From: Medicago truncatula
Taxonomy: Eukaryota > Streptophyta > Magnoliopsida > Fabales > Fabaceae
Assembly (NCBI RefSeq): GCF_003473485.1
Contig: NC_053044.1
Coordinates: 54,476,091 to 54,540,090 of the forward strand
Length of the DNA stretch: 64,000 nucleotides
Reading direction: 5' to 3'
Below the pieces are notes generated by a model, which saw only the letters and a program-made list of their open reading frames with translations, had not been told where the DNA came from and did not search any database. Shown piece after piece: positions 24,600 through 39,551 of this stretch; position 1 is the stretch's first letter; every line of letters starts with the position of its first letter. A program made the position numbers and the translations under genes.

Positions 24600-25180
24600 G
24601 TTTTTAATGCAATTCAAGGGAACATCATGCAAATCGGCAAAGCAAACCAATTTATGAGAATTTGGGAAGAGAATGAATGAAGAATCAAGAGGCATCTGAA
24701 GACATTGCAAAAAGGAGAAATTATGTTCCAAGTTCTATGGAAAAAAGAACCCCAAAAGACGAAGAAATAGACGATTACGCTAAGATAAAACACTCATGCG
24801 CCCATGGTGGGCAAAAACACACTTGTGCGCCCCCAAGTGTGAACCAGACAACCTCGTATGCACAAAAAATCACATATACACCCTCAGGTGTGGTATGCGC
24901 ACCCCCGAGTGTATTATTTTGGAAAATAACTACTTTTTGCTATTTTTGTGGAAATACCCCATTTTTTCAGCCCAAACCCAGTTGAAAACAATCTATAAAT
25001 TCAACTCATCTCATTAACAATTATTCATTCATAATGAAGTGGTTCAAGAGAAAGGCAAACACCAGGAACTTCAAGGGAGTAGTCTCTCTCCTCACTAAGT
25101 CTCTAGGGTATGTTTTATTTCTTTTGTAATTTGTCTTTAGTTACCATGAGTAACTAAACCCTATTAGGTAGGGTTTCCAG
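24600..25180 (+). repeat. Possible LTR or terminal fragment with a 102-codon ORF
   Basis: From the ATG at 24677 a frame stays open to 24985. The product begins MKNQEASEDIAKRR and holds degenerate repeats around CAPPSV. On the DNA, strings like TGCGCCCA, TGTGCGCCCCCAAGTGTG and GCGCACCCCCGAGTGT recur. The following sequence (GAGTAACTAAACCCTA) looks like terminal parts of plant LTR elements, but I cannot name a family. A real gene is unlikely. Confidence 0.3.
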
Positions 25181-25360
25181 ATGAACGCTTTCACCTGAAT
25201 TTTGGACATACCTGAGATAATGATAATCCCTAATATGATACTTTACTTATCACTTTATTATTTGGTAACGATTTGATACACTTGCATAAATTGTCTATCA
25301 AATATCTTGCTGCCTCTTTGATAAAATATTTTTGCACTCCTTGACCAAAAAAAATATATA

Positions 25361-25935
25361 TATTTTTGCACTCAATCAACATATTTTTGCATGCAATAAT
25401 CTTATTGTTGCAAACGATAAACATATTTTTGCACAACTAAAACTTATTTTGGCAGTCATTAAACTTATTCTTGTAGAAAATATACTTATTTTGGCGGTCA
25501 TTAAACTTATTCTTGTAGAAAATATACTTATTTAGGAAGCCAATTATTTTTTATTTTTTTTGCAATCAATAAACTTATTTTTGGTACCAATAAACATATT
25601 ATTGCAACAAATAATATTTTTGCACTCGATCAACATAGTTTTGCAGGCAATAATCTTATTGTGGCAAACAATAAACATATTTTTTAATGCAATATCCATG
25701 TGTGGGTAGTCAATCTTTCAAAAACAAAATGTGTGGGTAGTCAATAAATATATTTTTGAATGCAATATCCTTAAGTGGTCAGTCAATAAATATATTTTTG
25801 CAAACGATAAACTTATTTTTCCAGCCAGTATTATCATTCTTGCAGAAAATAAACTTATTTAGGAAGCCAATAAATTTATTTTTGCAAGCAATAAACTTAT
25901 TTCTAGTACCATTAACATATTATTGCAGCAAATAA
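25361..25935 (+). repeat. AT-rich minisatellite, degenerate ~20-25-bp unit
   Basis: The tract is built from variants of AATAAACTTATTTTTGCA and AACATATTTTTGCA, repeated more than 15 times with varying spacers. One near-exact doublet (CATTAAACTTATTCTTGTAG) occurs at about 25458 and 25499. It ends just before the second F-box/LRR copy. It has no coding potential beyond frames produced by the repeat itself. Confidence 0.7.
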
Positions 25936-26180
25936 TTCAGTCTCTTGAGTTAAAATTTAGAAAATTTAAATTTTTTCTTTTTTGACAAAGAATATTTATA
26001 TCTTTTTTATTTATTTTTGGAATATTTATATCTTATCCTTTGATTTTTTTATTTTTTTTTACAAGGTATCATCTCTTGATTCTGTCTCACTTTTAATATT
26101 GTTCGTATAAGTTTAACCTAATCTTAAACTTGCAAACCCTCACAGATAGCACAACTGTCACCGGCAGCAACCACGTCAAT

Positions 26181-27181
26181 ATGAAAAGAAAGAGAAGTAA
26201 CTCTCTCAAATCTTCCCAACAACAATTGTTTTCTTCTTCCACAAAAACGACAACCATTACAGCAGCATATTTCTATTTACCTGATGACTGTTGGGAATGT
26301 GTCTTCAAATTCCTCACCTATATGGCAACGGTAACATCAGCAACAGCTACTTGAAACGTCTATCCGTTGTCTCGAAGCAGTTCCTCTCTATCACCAACCT
26401 TCTCCGATTCTCTCTCACTATACGTGCTCCAAAGCACTTTTGTTTCCTTCGTCGTCTCTTCCATAGATTCTCCAACCTTAATTCCCTCAACCTTTCGATA
26501 TACTATGGTAATGATATCAACTTACTTTTCATCCAAATATCTCTTTTCCCATTGAAACTTCGATCACTCCATCTCTCCAACACACCCACCAATCTTGCCA
26601 ATGGATTGCGAGCTTTCTCTCAAAATGTTACAACTTTGACTTCACTCACTTTTTTCAACGTAAATTATATTGATCGCAATGACTTTTTCCTCATCGCCGA
26701 TTGTTTTCCCGATTTGCAGTCGCTTGGTTTTAAGTACTGCCATGGAATATGTAACAAAGGTATTGGTTGTGTTTTATGGAGATGTTGTAACATTAGACAC
26801 TTGAACTTCACCGGTTGTTCAAGAGTGAAACTGCATGGAATGAACTTTGAAGTTCTCAAATTGGAGGTGTTGAACTTGTCGCATACAAGAGTTGATGATG
26901 AAAAACTATATGTAATCTCAAAGAGTTGTCGTGGGCTTTTGCAATTGTCTCTAGAAAGCTGTTTGTATGTCACACAAAAAGGAGTGAAACATGTGGTAGA
27001 AAACTGCACACAATTGAGAGTGATCAACTTGAGGTATTGCTATAAAGTCCATGCTGATTTTGTTGCCTCAATAGTCTTTTCAAGGTCATCGTTGAGAAAG
27101 ATATTTGTTCCTTTCTCTTATCATTTCAAAGATAGAGAGAGGGAACTCTTTTCGCGTCATCATGGTTGTCTTGTTTGCTAG
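26181..27181 (+). pseudogene. F-box/LRR protein gene, copy 2, frame broken in the F-box
   Basis: This is the tandem paralogue of the gene at 18756. The first frame (26181-26354) holds MKRKRSNSLK and the F-box start FYLPDDCWECVFKFL, then stops at 26352. The rest lies in another frame, open to 27181: NGNISNSYLKRLSVVSKQFL, LRFSLTI, LRSLHLSN, FFLIADCFPDLQSLGFKYCH, RHLNFTGCSRVKLHGMNFE and VTQKGVKHVVENCTQLRVIN. A one- or two-base indel near 26320 explains the shift. Compared with copy 1, a block of repeats is missing: the sequence passes straight from IADCFPDLQ to the repeat aligned with LLDLTHCYEISEGI. A read error cannot be excluded, but both copies are broken in their first half. Confidence 0.75.
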
Positions 27182-28583
27182 CATTCTGAGGCTGCTCTGT
27201 GGAAGTTTGAACTTTTGAAATGTAAGATGTTTTTTGTTTTCAAATTTACGTCTCTAATTACTTTTAAGAAAAGGATATGCTCATTAGGTTGTGCGCGATA
27301 ATAAACACTCCAATTTTTTTGTATTGCAAGGGTGTTATATATGCAGCCTTACATTGTATAGCTTTTCATAGCTTTGCCTTGAACTATATTACTTGGCAGC
27401 ATGAGTATTGCATATATACTTGTTAATTGTAACACACTTTTTTCTGCTGTTACTTTTATCTGCTTAAGCATTTTTCCTACGTAAGATCAAATCTACCAAA
27501 CAATGGTGTGTCTCATTCTATAATTTTCCGCCTTTTCTTTTCCATGCTTATGGTTTAGATTACATTTTGATTACAACATGTGACGTAATGTACTAGACCT
27601 GGTCTTTTTCTTTGGAATATACACCAATCAATATTGATTACATATTCTTCTACATATGATCAAATCTACCAAACAATGGAATGGAAATATACATATTCTC
27701 CTACATAAAAAATTTCACTTGCATCAATCATTAGAAATTTGAAAAGAAAAAAAGGTCACTTGTAACTAAACATATGTGGTTATAAGTGAAATAAACTTTT
27801 AGTGGCCAAGAAGGTCAAAAAACAATAAAAATAGAAAAATCATTTTTCATGATTAGAATAGGAAAAATTTAGAGAATGTTTTCTAATTTGTATAGTGATT
27901 GTGTTTTAAATGTCTTGCCTTTTCACTTTGCAGGTAAATCTTTCCTTGATGTTGTCTGGTATGTCATTTCATCTTATCAGTATATGGTGCCTGTGTTGCT
28001 TTCTCAGTATTTAATTTTATATACTTTATTGTCTAGGAAGCTGCAGCTTTTTGTCACATGATTTTGGCTAATGGATAAAAAATAATTGATTGTCTCAATT
28101 TATTGCATATTTGGATGATATTTCCTCCACATCCTAAGGGAAATAATCCTTTTTTCCCTTATAAAAATGTATGCCTTGTCTTTGCTTGCTATGTTGCTTT
28201 ACTCCTGTATAAATTATAAGATTTGTTTGTGACATGGTATATATTTAAGTTTATGAACACATTTATATTGAGGTTTGTAATCACATTTGTGTCCTCATCC
28301 TTAATTTTCTTTGAATTTTTTGTCTCAGGCTTGCAGAAAATGGCAATTCAATTTAAACAAAAGGTGACTGCAAGCTTTGTTCAACATATATTTTCACTTG
28401 TTTGTACATCTGCATTATATCTTGAAACACCACATGATTTTACTGTCATTTTGAATCAGTGAATTGAGATACCAAAACGCAATTCTTAGTACTACTTACT
28501 CATTGCATTGATATTAAATAATACTCTACTGCATTATGGCACCTTTGACCAACTCTACTGCCTTTGTTGATTTTTTTGTGTAG
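27182..28583. other. Intergenic region, no gene seen
   Basis: AT-rich sequence with no recognised coding region. The segment just before 28584 ends in a plausible splice acceptor (TTTTTTTGTGTAG) that belonged to the transporter exon that follows. I looked for its upstream exons between 27850 and 28460 and could not identify any. Confidence 0.35.
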
Positions 28584-28726
28584 GTGGGTTTGGTAGCTAC
28601 TTGTTTGGAATGAGTCCAACTATTGCAAAACAAATTCCAGAATTTGACACTGTCAATGATGTTAAGAGTCTTGATTTAGGATGGATGATTGCATTTTTAT
28701 TTGTTGTTAGCTTTCTTGGAGGATGA
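28584..28726 (+). pseudogene. Stranded exon of a Yellow Stripe-Like (YSL) transporter
   Basis: After a splice acceptor the frame reads [20 protein letters not shown], then [16 protein letters not shown], and stops. YSL metal-nicotianamine transporters of the oligopeptide transporter family carry [11 protein letters not shown] followed by [17 protein letters not shown] at the same spacing. The frame ends with TGA at 28724, where the next helix should follow, and no flanking YSL exons are visible. This is a fragment without function. Confidence 0.7.
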
Positions 28727-30648
28727 TTGCATCACAATTCACAAGATTTATTTAGTTTTTTTGGATAATTGTAACTATTATTGGTGTACAATGATTGGAT
28801 TGATTTTGTGGTGACTTACAAAACTTATGGAAAACTAGTTTTAAAACCGGTTTGATTCTTTTTGAAGTAGATATATGTTATTGAATAAAAAATGGAAAAC
28901 TAGTTTTTTTTTTTAAACTGGATTAAAACCGAATTTTGAATAAAAAAACTGGTTTAAAACCAGTTTGAATAAAAAAAAACTGGTTTAGTTCAAAAAACTG
29001 GTTTTTCTGACGAACCGGTTCTGAATCATATCCAAACTGGTTGTACTTAAAAACCGGTTTTTAGTGAAGTGGTTTCAGGAACAAAACCAAAACCAATATT
29101 TGGTTTTGGTTTTGGTTTGGTTTTAACTTTGCACACCCCTACTCATCATTCATTATCAAGTGAAGTTACACTAACATACTTGGATGACGAAAAATCTAGA
29201 TTTGGAAAATGAAAAAAACTTAATATTTTGGAGACGGTTTTGTTTTTGCCATTTTTAGTAGGTAACCTGCCAGACTTATATTGCATAGTTCTTTTGATTC
29301 TTTATCATTGTGTATTTTATCATCTGAGCATACCTATATTTTGTCAAAACGATAGACATTTTGGTAGTGTCTATCATCACCAAGTACGAAGAAATACTAA
29401 TACGTTCATTTAGTTTTTGTCAAAATGCTGCATATTATATAGTTCAATAAATATTTTTTCACAATAATAATCCAAGTGTTATTAAGCAAACATGGCCTTG
29501 CAGTTCCTTGCTTTGTTTGGATCACTGATCACATTTACTGTGTTTTTACCTAGCAATTGAAATCAACCAAAGCAATGCACTGCATATTTGCTATACATAC
29601 CTCATGTTTAACTACTACTGAGCGCATACACAAAGGGTTGAGGTTTTGATGGAATGTTGATGCAACTTATGGAATAGCTGTTAGGCTATGTATATATGAT
29701 TGTTGAGGTTTCTAAATATGCTTTTATAGTCAAAGAAGAATTGTTTGGTTCTGTTCTATATATGTTAAGAAATTTTCGGTGGTTATATATACCACTTGGA
29801 CTATAGAATAAGCAATTGCCTTGAATAGTTGTTTGCTTTATCAAGGAATGAGTAGTCAACATGTATTTGTATTAGAGCCTAATGCCATTACCAATATCTC
29901 CAAGTGCGTATTTTTATACTTTAGGGATTAAATTGACGGATTTTAATACATAAGATCTAACTCAATTGATGATGTCGATATCGTTAGGTTAAACATATTC
30001 AATGAAATTTTAACATGGGATCTCACATCATTCAAACCAATCATTGAGACCTGAACTAATGTATTTTTTTAATCATTATGTATTATCTTTTTCTTTGTAA
30101 CTTATGTACTTATATGATTGTCTCCAAAAAAATGTATTTATTTCAACAAGATAAAAAGTCATAGTGTTTGATAAAAAAATCTTTTTAAATATTTTTTTAG
30201 TAATAAGTTTTAAAAAATTCATCAAAAAAATATCAACCTGCATGAATTGTACCAAACAACTCATTCTTCATCGGTTTGATTTGAATTTCGTGAAAAAAAT
30301 ATTGTAAAAAATCAAACCAAACTAAATTGATTATTTTTTATTAGTTTAAATTATTTTCTCCACTAATTCTGAGCAGGATCCAACGATAAATCTACTCAAC
30401 TCATTGATGCTTTCTTTTTTCATATTCAACTTGTTGAAGCATACTTAACGTATGACAAGATTGTGTAATCATAATGTCACCTGTTTATAAAGGGTAGTAG
30501 GGAGAATATATATCATATGTTGACCCTGAATATGCATGCATAATCAATTTGAAAAAACGAAGACCAAACTACTATTAAATGCATATGTTGAACTCAATTC
30601 TGAAGCATGAAAATTTGATTATACTTTATAAATCCAAACATAGACTTA
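28727..30648. other. Intergenic region with AAACCGGTTT repeats
   Basis: Between about 28830 and 29140 the sequence carries many variants of the palindrome AAACCGGTTT and of GGTTTTGGTTTTGG, ending CACACCCCTA. That resembles the AACCGAACC-rich hAT-like MITE at 54801-55391, though I cannot fix its left end. The remainder is AT-rich with no recognised gene. Confidence 0.4.
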
Positions 30649-31046
30649 GTGTGTGTTTGGTTCTGAGGTGTGTAGAATTGATTCTGACAGAATTGATTCT
30701 GAAAGAATTGATTCTGACAGAATTGATTTATGTTTGGATGCAATAATGCAGAATTGATTAAACAGAATGATTGTTGTTTGGATAGTTTTGATCAAAATTA
30801 CTTTTGAATGTATAATTACCAAAATAGACATAGTTAAATACAAATAAATAGAAATTACTAAATTAAGATAATTAAGTGCAATATAGTCCTAAAATATAAG
30901 GTATTACAATACTAACATCATGAAAATAAAAATTACAAATAGATAATAGAATTTAAAGTGCAATAGAGTATTAAAATATTATTACAAAACTAACATAATG
31001 TGTATTATAGTACTAAAATATTGATATAATAATTTAAAGTACAATA

Positions 31047-32337
31047 CTAATTATTTTGCCTGTGCTCAATAATTTCATTGCGGATTATGTTTCGAACGCG
31101 ATCCATCTCTGACGACGAAACTACATTTAAAACTTGTGATTGATCCAAGTTAGATGAGCTATCATCATGATGAATGACTGTGCTTTCATCTTCATAAACA
31201 TTAAAATCCATATCATTTTCTGCCTTCCTTCGGATAAAGTTGTGTATAGCCATTGTTGCGACAACTATTTGAACTTGAGTCTCAAATTTAAACTTAGGCA
31301 TTCGACGTAGGATTGCAAATCTGTTCTTCCATACCCCAAAAGTTCTTTCTATTGTGCACCTTAAACTAGAGTGATAATAATTAAATACTTCATTATGATT
31401 TGCGAATCCGTTAGAACGCCTAAATTCAGGAAGATGATATCGTTCACATCTATATGGACCAATGTACCCTATTGGTGTTGGATAGCCAGAATCTACCAAA
31501 TAATACTTACCTAGAAAGAAAGAAAAAATATATTTAAACTTTAGTCAAATATAACAAATCATTTGTAGTAATATTAAATAACAAACCTGGCGGAGGGTGT
31601 GGAAAATTAAGGTTCGCATTTGTCAAAGCCTGGTCAAAAACACGAGCATCATGAGCAGTACCTTCCCAACCAGCTAATACAAAAGTGAAGCACATGTTCC
31701 AATCACATACAGCCATTATATTTTGTGTAGCATATCCCTTTCTTCCAATAAACTTTGTTTGCTCACTTCCACTAACTACACATGACACATGTGTACCATC
31801 AATTGCTCCTATAGCATTCTTAAAAAATGGCCAATATCGTGGATCATTTTTTATTTTGGAATGACAATCACGAAACATAGGATCTTCGGGTTTAATATAT
31901 TTCATAGACAACTTAAGGACGACATGAAGCACTTGATGAAAATGTCTACTTACAGTCTCACCCGAGTGTTGAAACCTTTCTTGAATCATTCTATTACCTA
32001 CCCCGTGGCCAACAGCAACTAAAAACATTGCAACCATTTCTTCAACCGTCATTCGATTAGATGACTTTAAACCAAGCTCAACTAATTCAGTGCACAATAG
32101 ATTAAATACATGTTTTTCCATTCGAAACATCTCATAACAACGAGTGGGATTACCTTGCAATATTTCTTGAACCCAGGAATGACCCGTTAGCTCACTAGTT
32201 CGACAAGGTTCTTTGCATAAATGGTTTACTGCATACTCACCAACTAGTGCAGCCACAAAAATAGCTTTTTGGAAAATGTCATCATCTTCTTCATCTTCGT
32301 CTCTAGTGTGGTCGGATTGCTCATTCCAATTGTCCAT
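31047..32337 (-). CDS. PIF/Harbinger transposase (DDE_Tnp_4), 2 exons
   Basis: This protein cuts and joins the element's ends. Exons are 32337-31587 and 31510-31047, with a GT/AG intron of 76 bp, giving 404 residues. I chose the ATG at 32337 (MDNWNEQ), since the frame upstream has only GTG. The catalytic triad is visible: D180 in AIGAIDGTHV, D230 in GWEGTAHDARVF, and E305 in IERTFGVWKNRF. The N-terminal region contains the helix-turn-helix-like stretch from TVEEMVAMFLVAVGHGVGNR to SRHFHQVLHVVL. It also has KGYATQNIMAVCD and YYLVDSGYP, both typical of plant Harbinger transposases. There is no stop or frameshift. It lies downstream of the Myb-like ORF on the same strand, the usual paired arrangement. 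Confidence 0.93.
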
Positions 32338-32379
32338 TTCTACCTTCACCTATTGTAAATAATGTTGTTATTAGAAAAC

Positions 32380-32660
32380 CATAGCAGAAAACATATGTAC
32401 ATGGCAGAATTATGATATGTATATGGCAGAATTATGTATAGCAGAATTATGTAAAGAATTATAGCAGAATGATGTACAGAATTATAACAGAATTATGTAC
32501 AGAAAACTATAGCAGAATTATGTACAGTATAGCAGAATTCATACTTAAGCTTACTCCTAATACTTATAGCAGATTCATACTTAAGTTTACTCCTAATACT
32601 TATAGCATTCATACTTAAGCTTACTCCTAATATAAGTTAACTCCTAAAACTTAAGTTTGC
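32380..32660 (-). repeat. Minisatellite between the two Harbinger ORFs
   Basis: Two unit types follow each other. At 32400-32540 there are about seven variants of ATAGCAGAATTATGTACAG. At 32545-32650 there are three variants of CATACTTAAGCTTACTCCTA followed by ATACTTATAGCA. The tract falls in the spacer between the transposase start and the end of the Myb-like ORF, so it may lie in leader or promoter sequence of the transposase. Confidence 0.7.
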
Positions 32661-32670
32661 TCCGAAACAG

Positions 32671-33749
32671 TTACATCTTCATAAATGGCAAAGGGTTATT
32701 TGCTGCATGCTTAAGCCAATCCAATCTTCTATCCTTAAAACCTTCAAAGGAAACAAACATCTCCCTAGCTGGCTTGTACATCATTAGTTGACAGCATTTC
32801 ATGAACAAGTCTATATCACTTGTTATTTCATCCATGCTATGGAGCTCAGCCATCACTGCACCAATAGATGCATTATTTATAACATCATTTCTCGCCTTAC
32901 ATGTCTCAGCAATCTCTTTCACAGCTTCAGCTATTGCCAATGCGGGAGTTGTCTTTTTCTTGGTTTTCTTATCAACACCACGGACTCTCTTTCTCTTTTG
33001 TCCACTACTTCGGCTAGCATCTCCTTGTGAAATATTCAAATTAATATTTGCAAATTCTCCTGTTGCTCCAATACTCGCATCTTCACTATCACCCGATCCT
33101 TCTCCCACATCCAAGTCAATATTATTTTGGCCTGGACCAAAATCACCAACATCAATACCACCGTCCTCATTGGGCAATATGCCACTTGAAGGTGCCCAAG
33201 CATGCTCCCCGTTAGCCACCACACCCTTAAAAAGTGTGGTTAGTTCATGAGCAAATGGAAGTCCTTTCTCTCTAAATTTTCCATAGAGAGGATTTTCCTG
33301 CATTTCATAACCATCATCATTTAATTAACATATTAAATATAAATCTAAGTATAACTAAGCAACATATTTGTGTTTTCACATACCAATTGTTTATTCTCCC
33401 ACCACTCATCTGGTGCATCAAAGGTATTCCTTTCATTATTCCACCCCATTCCGGTAACTTTTCCAAATAGGTCAAACCATACTCTCCATTCCATTTTCAA
33501 GGTATCATACCTATTCTTCAATTGATTCTTGTCATAATCTCTCCCAGTTGATTCATGAAATTGGCAAACAATGTTTTTCCACCCTTTCTTAGTAAAGCTG
33601 GTGCCAATGCGTTCACCCTTGATAACTTGATCCAAACATGTTTGGATGAATATTTCATTCACTTTAAGATCCGTCCAACTAGCTTTAGATCTTTGAACTT
33701 TATCATTACTTGAAGGAGGATCCGCGGAAACTTTCCTTTGCGTAGCCAT
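32671..33749 (-). CDS. Harbinger ORF1, Myb/SANT-like DNA-binding protein, 2 exons
   Basis: In PIF/Harbinger elements this partner protein is needed with the transposase for movement; it binds DNA and helps nuclear import. Exons are 33749-33384 and 33297-32671, giving 330 residues. Residues about 20-110 form a Myb/SANT-like (Myb_DNA-bind_3) domain: SKASWTDLKVNEIFIQTCLD, KKGWKNIVCQFHESTGRDYD, KNQLKNRYDTLKMEWRVWFD and WNNERNTFDAPDEWW. A basic cluster near KRKRVRGVDKKTKKK could serve as a nuclear signal. A C-terminal helical region (IDLFMKCCQLMMYKPAREMF) is common in these proteins. No internal stop. Confidence 0.88.
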
Positions 33750-34828
33750 AATGCTATGTACACAAAGTATGATAGGAAAAATAAAAGATAAAATGAGCCA
33801 ACACTACCTATCTATAGATGCATATTGAAGAACATGATGAGGGTTTTGTTGTTGAGTTGCTGGATATTGTTTGTGATATGTTTCAAAAAACACTTTTACC
33901 CTTTATTGATCACACATACCTTAAGGGTAAAAAATCAAGAGTATTCGTATGTGAGAAGAAAATAATCTCAAAAAACACTTTTACACTTTATTGATCACAC
34001 TTTGTTATTTATACACACATATTGTTAATTAGTTTCGCATTGAACAAACAAACTGATACAAACTTCATGCTAAAATACAGAAAAACAGCAAAAAACAAGT
34101 AAACCAGTACCAAATTACCCACAAAAAAACACTAATTTCTAAGAGACATTTTATCAAACACATACAATGCAGCAATATTTTTCCTTTGTATAAATTAATA
34201 AGAGGTACTAATTTATGGAACCAAACAAATTTTATAAGCATTGCAACAAAGAAAAAAGTGTGATTTTGGTACAACAAGTAAGCAAATAAAAGTTAAAATC
34301 ACTCAAAAATGACAAATTACCTTGTTGTTGTTGTTATCTTTTGAGCAGAATTTTTTCTTCTTGTTGTTCTCTTCACCACAATTTTTCCTTGTAGGAGATG
34401 ATGATGTTATATAAGCTGATGGTAATAAATTTTTGGATTAAATTTGGGAAGGGTGGTTGAATTATGGTTGAGAAAAGTGGACTGTGAAGGGGGAATGGAA
34501 TTAATAGAATTGAGAGTTAAGACTGCAGAAAATAAATGTTATTCTCTTCACCAACATTTATTTTAATAAGACTGCAGAAAGAAAAAATTCGGTTGGAGAA
34601 GGGTTAGAAAAATTAATGAGGGCAGGGATGGAATTAATAGAATTGAGGGTGTAGAATTGATTCTAGGAAAGTAAGAAGCTAGGAATTGTAGCTTCAACTA
34701 GAATTGCTTTTGGAGGATAAAAGCTATTTTGAAAAGCCAAACCAAACATGTTAAATATTGCAGAATTGCTTTTGAAATGCTCCAGAATTGATTCTGGCTT
34801 TGCAAAAGCCAAACCAAACAGAGGCTTA

Positions 34829-35199
34829 ACAAACTTCAATCTTCTCTTGTTGTAGACTAGATTTGCCCATTCTTCCAAATCCACCATAAGATGATGTGTA
34901 TGTTTGGGTTTGCCAGCCATATCAAAAATTGATTCAGTAAGATTGATTATTGATTAAGACTAAAAATGAGTCGAAGGAAAATAATTTTATGTTAAAAATA
35001 AAAATAAAAATTATAAATTCTAATTTCTACTAAAATCAATTTTCCTCAAAAACAATCAAATTGGTCTCATTCAACTTTTTCCAACTGAAGCTAAAGAAAA
35101 GAACATAACAAATCGTAGTAGTATAGTGTCTTCTTTCTTCTACAATCACTCGTCACTGAAATAGAGAAAGAGAGAGAGAGAAACAAGAATCATCCATCC
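34829..35199 (+). promoter_or_regulatory. Upstream region and leader of tocopherol cyclase
   Basis: This 370-bp gap between the transposon end and the VTE1 start must hold the proximal promoter. A GA-rich tract (35164-35183) lies just before the ATG, as in many plant leaders. No certain TATA box is seen. The transposon therefore sits within 400 bp of the start codon. Confidence 0.45.

Positions 35200-39551
<4,352 letters not shown>

Larger units (their letters stand above)
30649..34825 (-). mobile_element. PIF/Harbinger DNA transposon, apparently intact, 4.18 kb
   Basis: The element is bounded by TTA target duplications (30646-30648 and 34826-34828). Its inverted ends read GTGTGTGTTTGGTT on the left and, backwards, GCCTCTGTTTGGTT on the right. 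Inside, two minus-strand genes lie in series: a Myb/SANT-like DNA-binding ORF (33749-32671) and a DDE transposase (32337-31047). Both are spliced and open. Subterminal motifs of the type AGAATTGATTCTG are repeated at both ends, three to four times at 30671-30725 and as single variants at 34650-34800, and may bind the transposase. A degenerate minisatellite separates the two genes. With both proteins open and both ends present it may be autonomous. The inverted repeats are short and imperfect, which is usual for the family. Confidence 0.88.

Noticed and set aside
32788..33250. Plus-strand frames of 80 and 149 codons
   Set aside because: They are antisense shadows of the Harbinger Myb-like exon.
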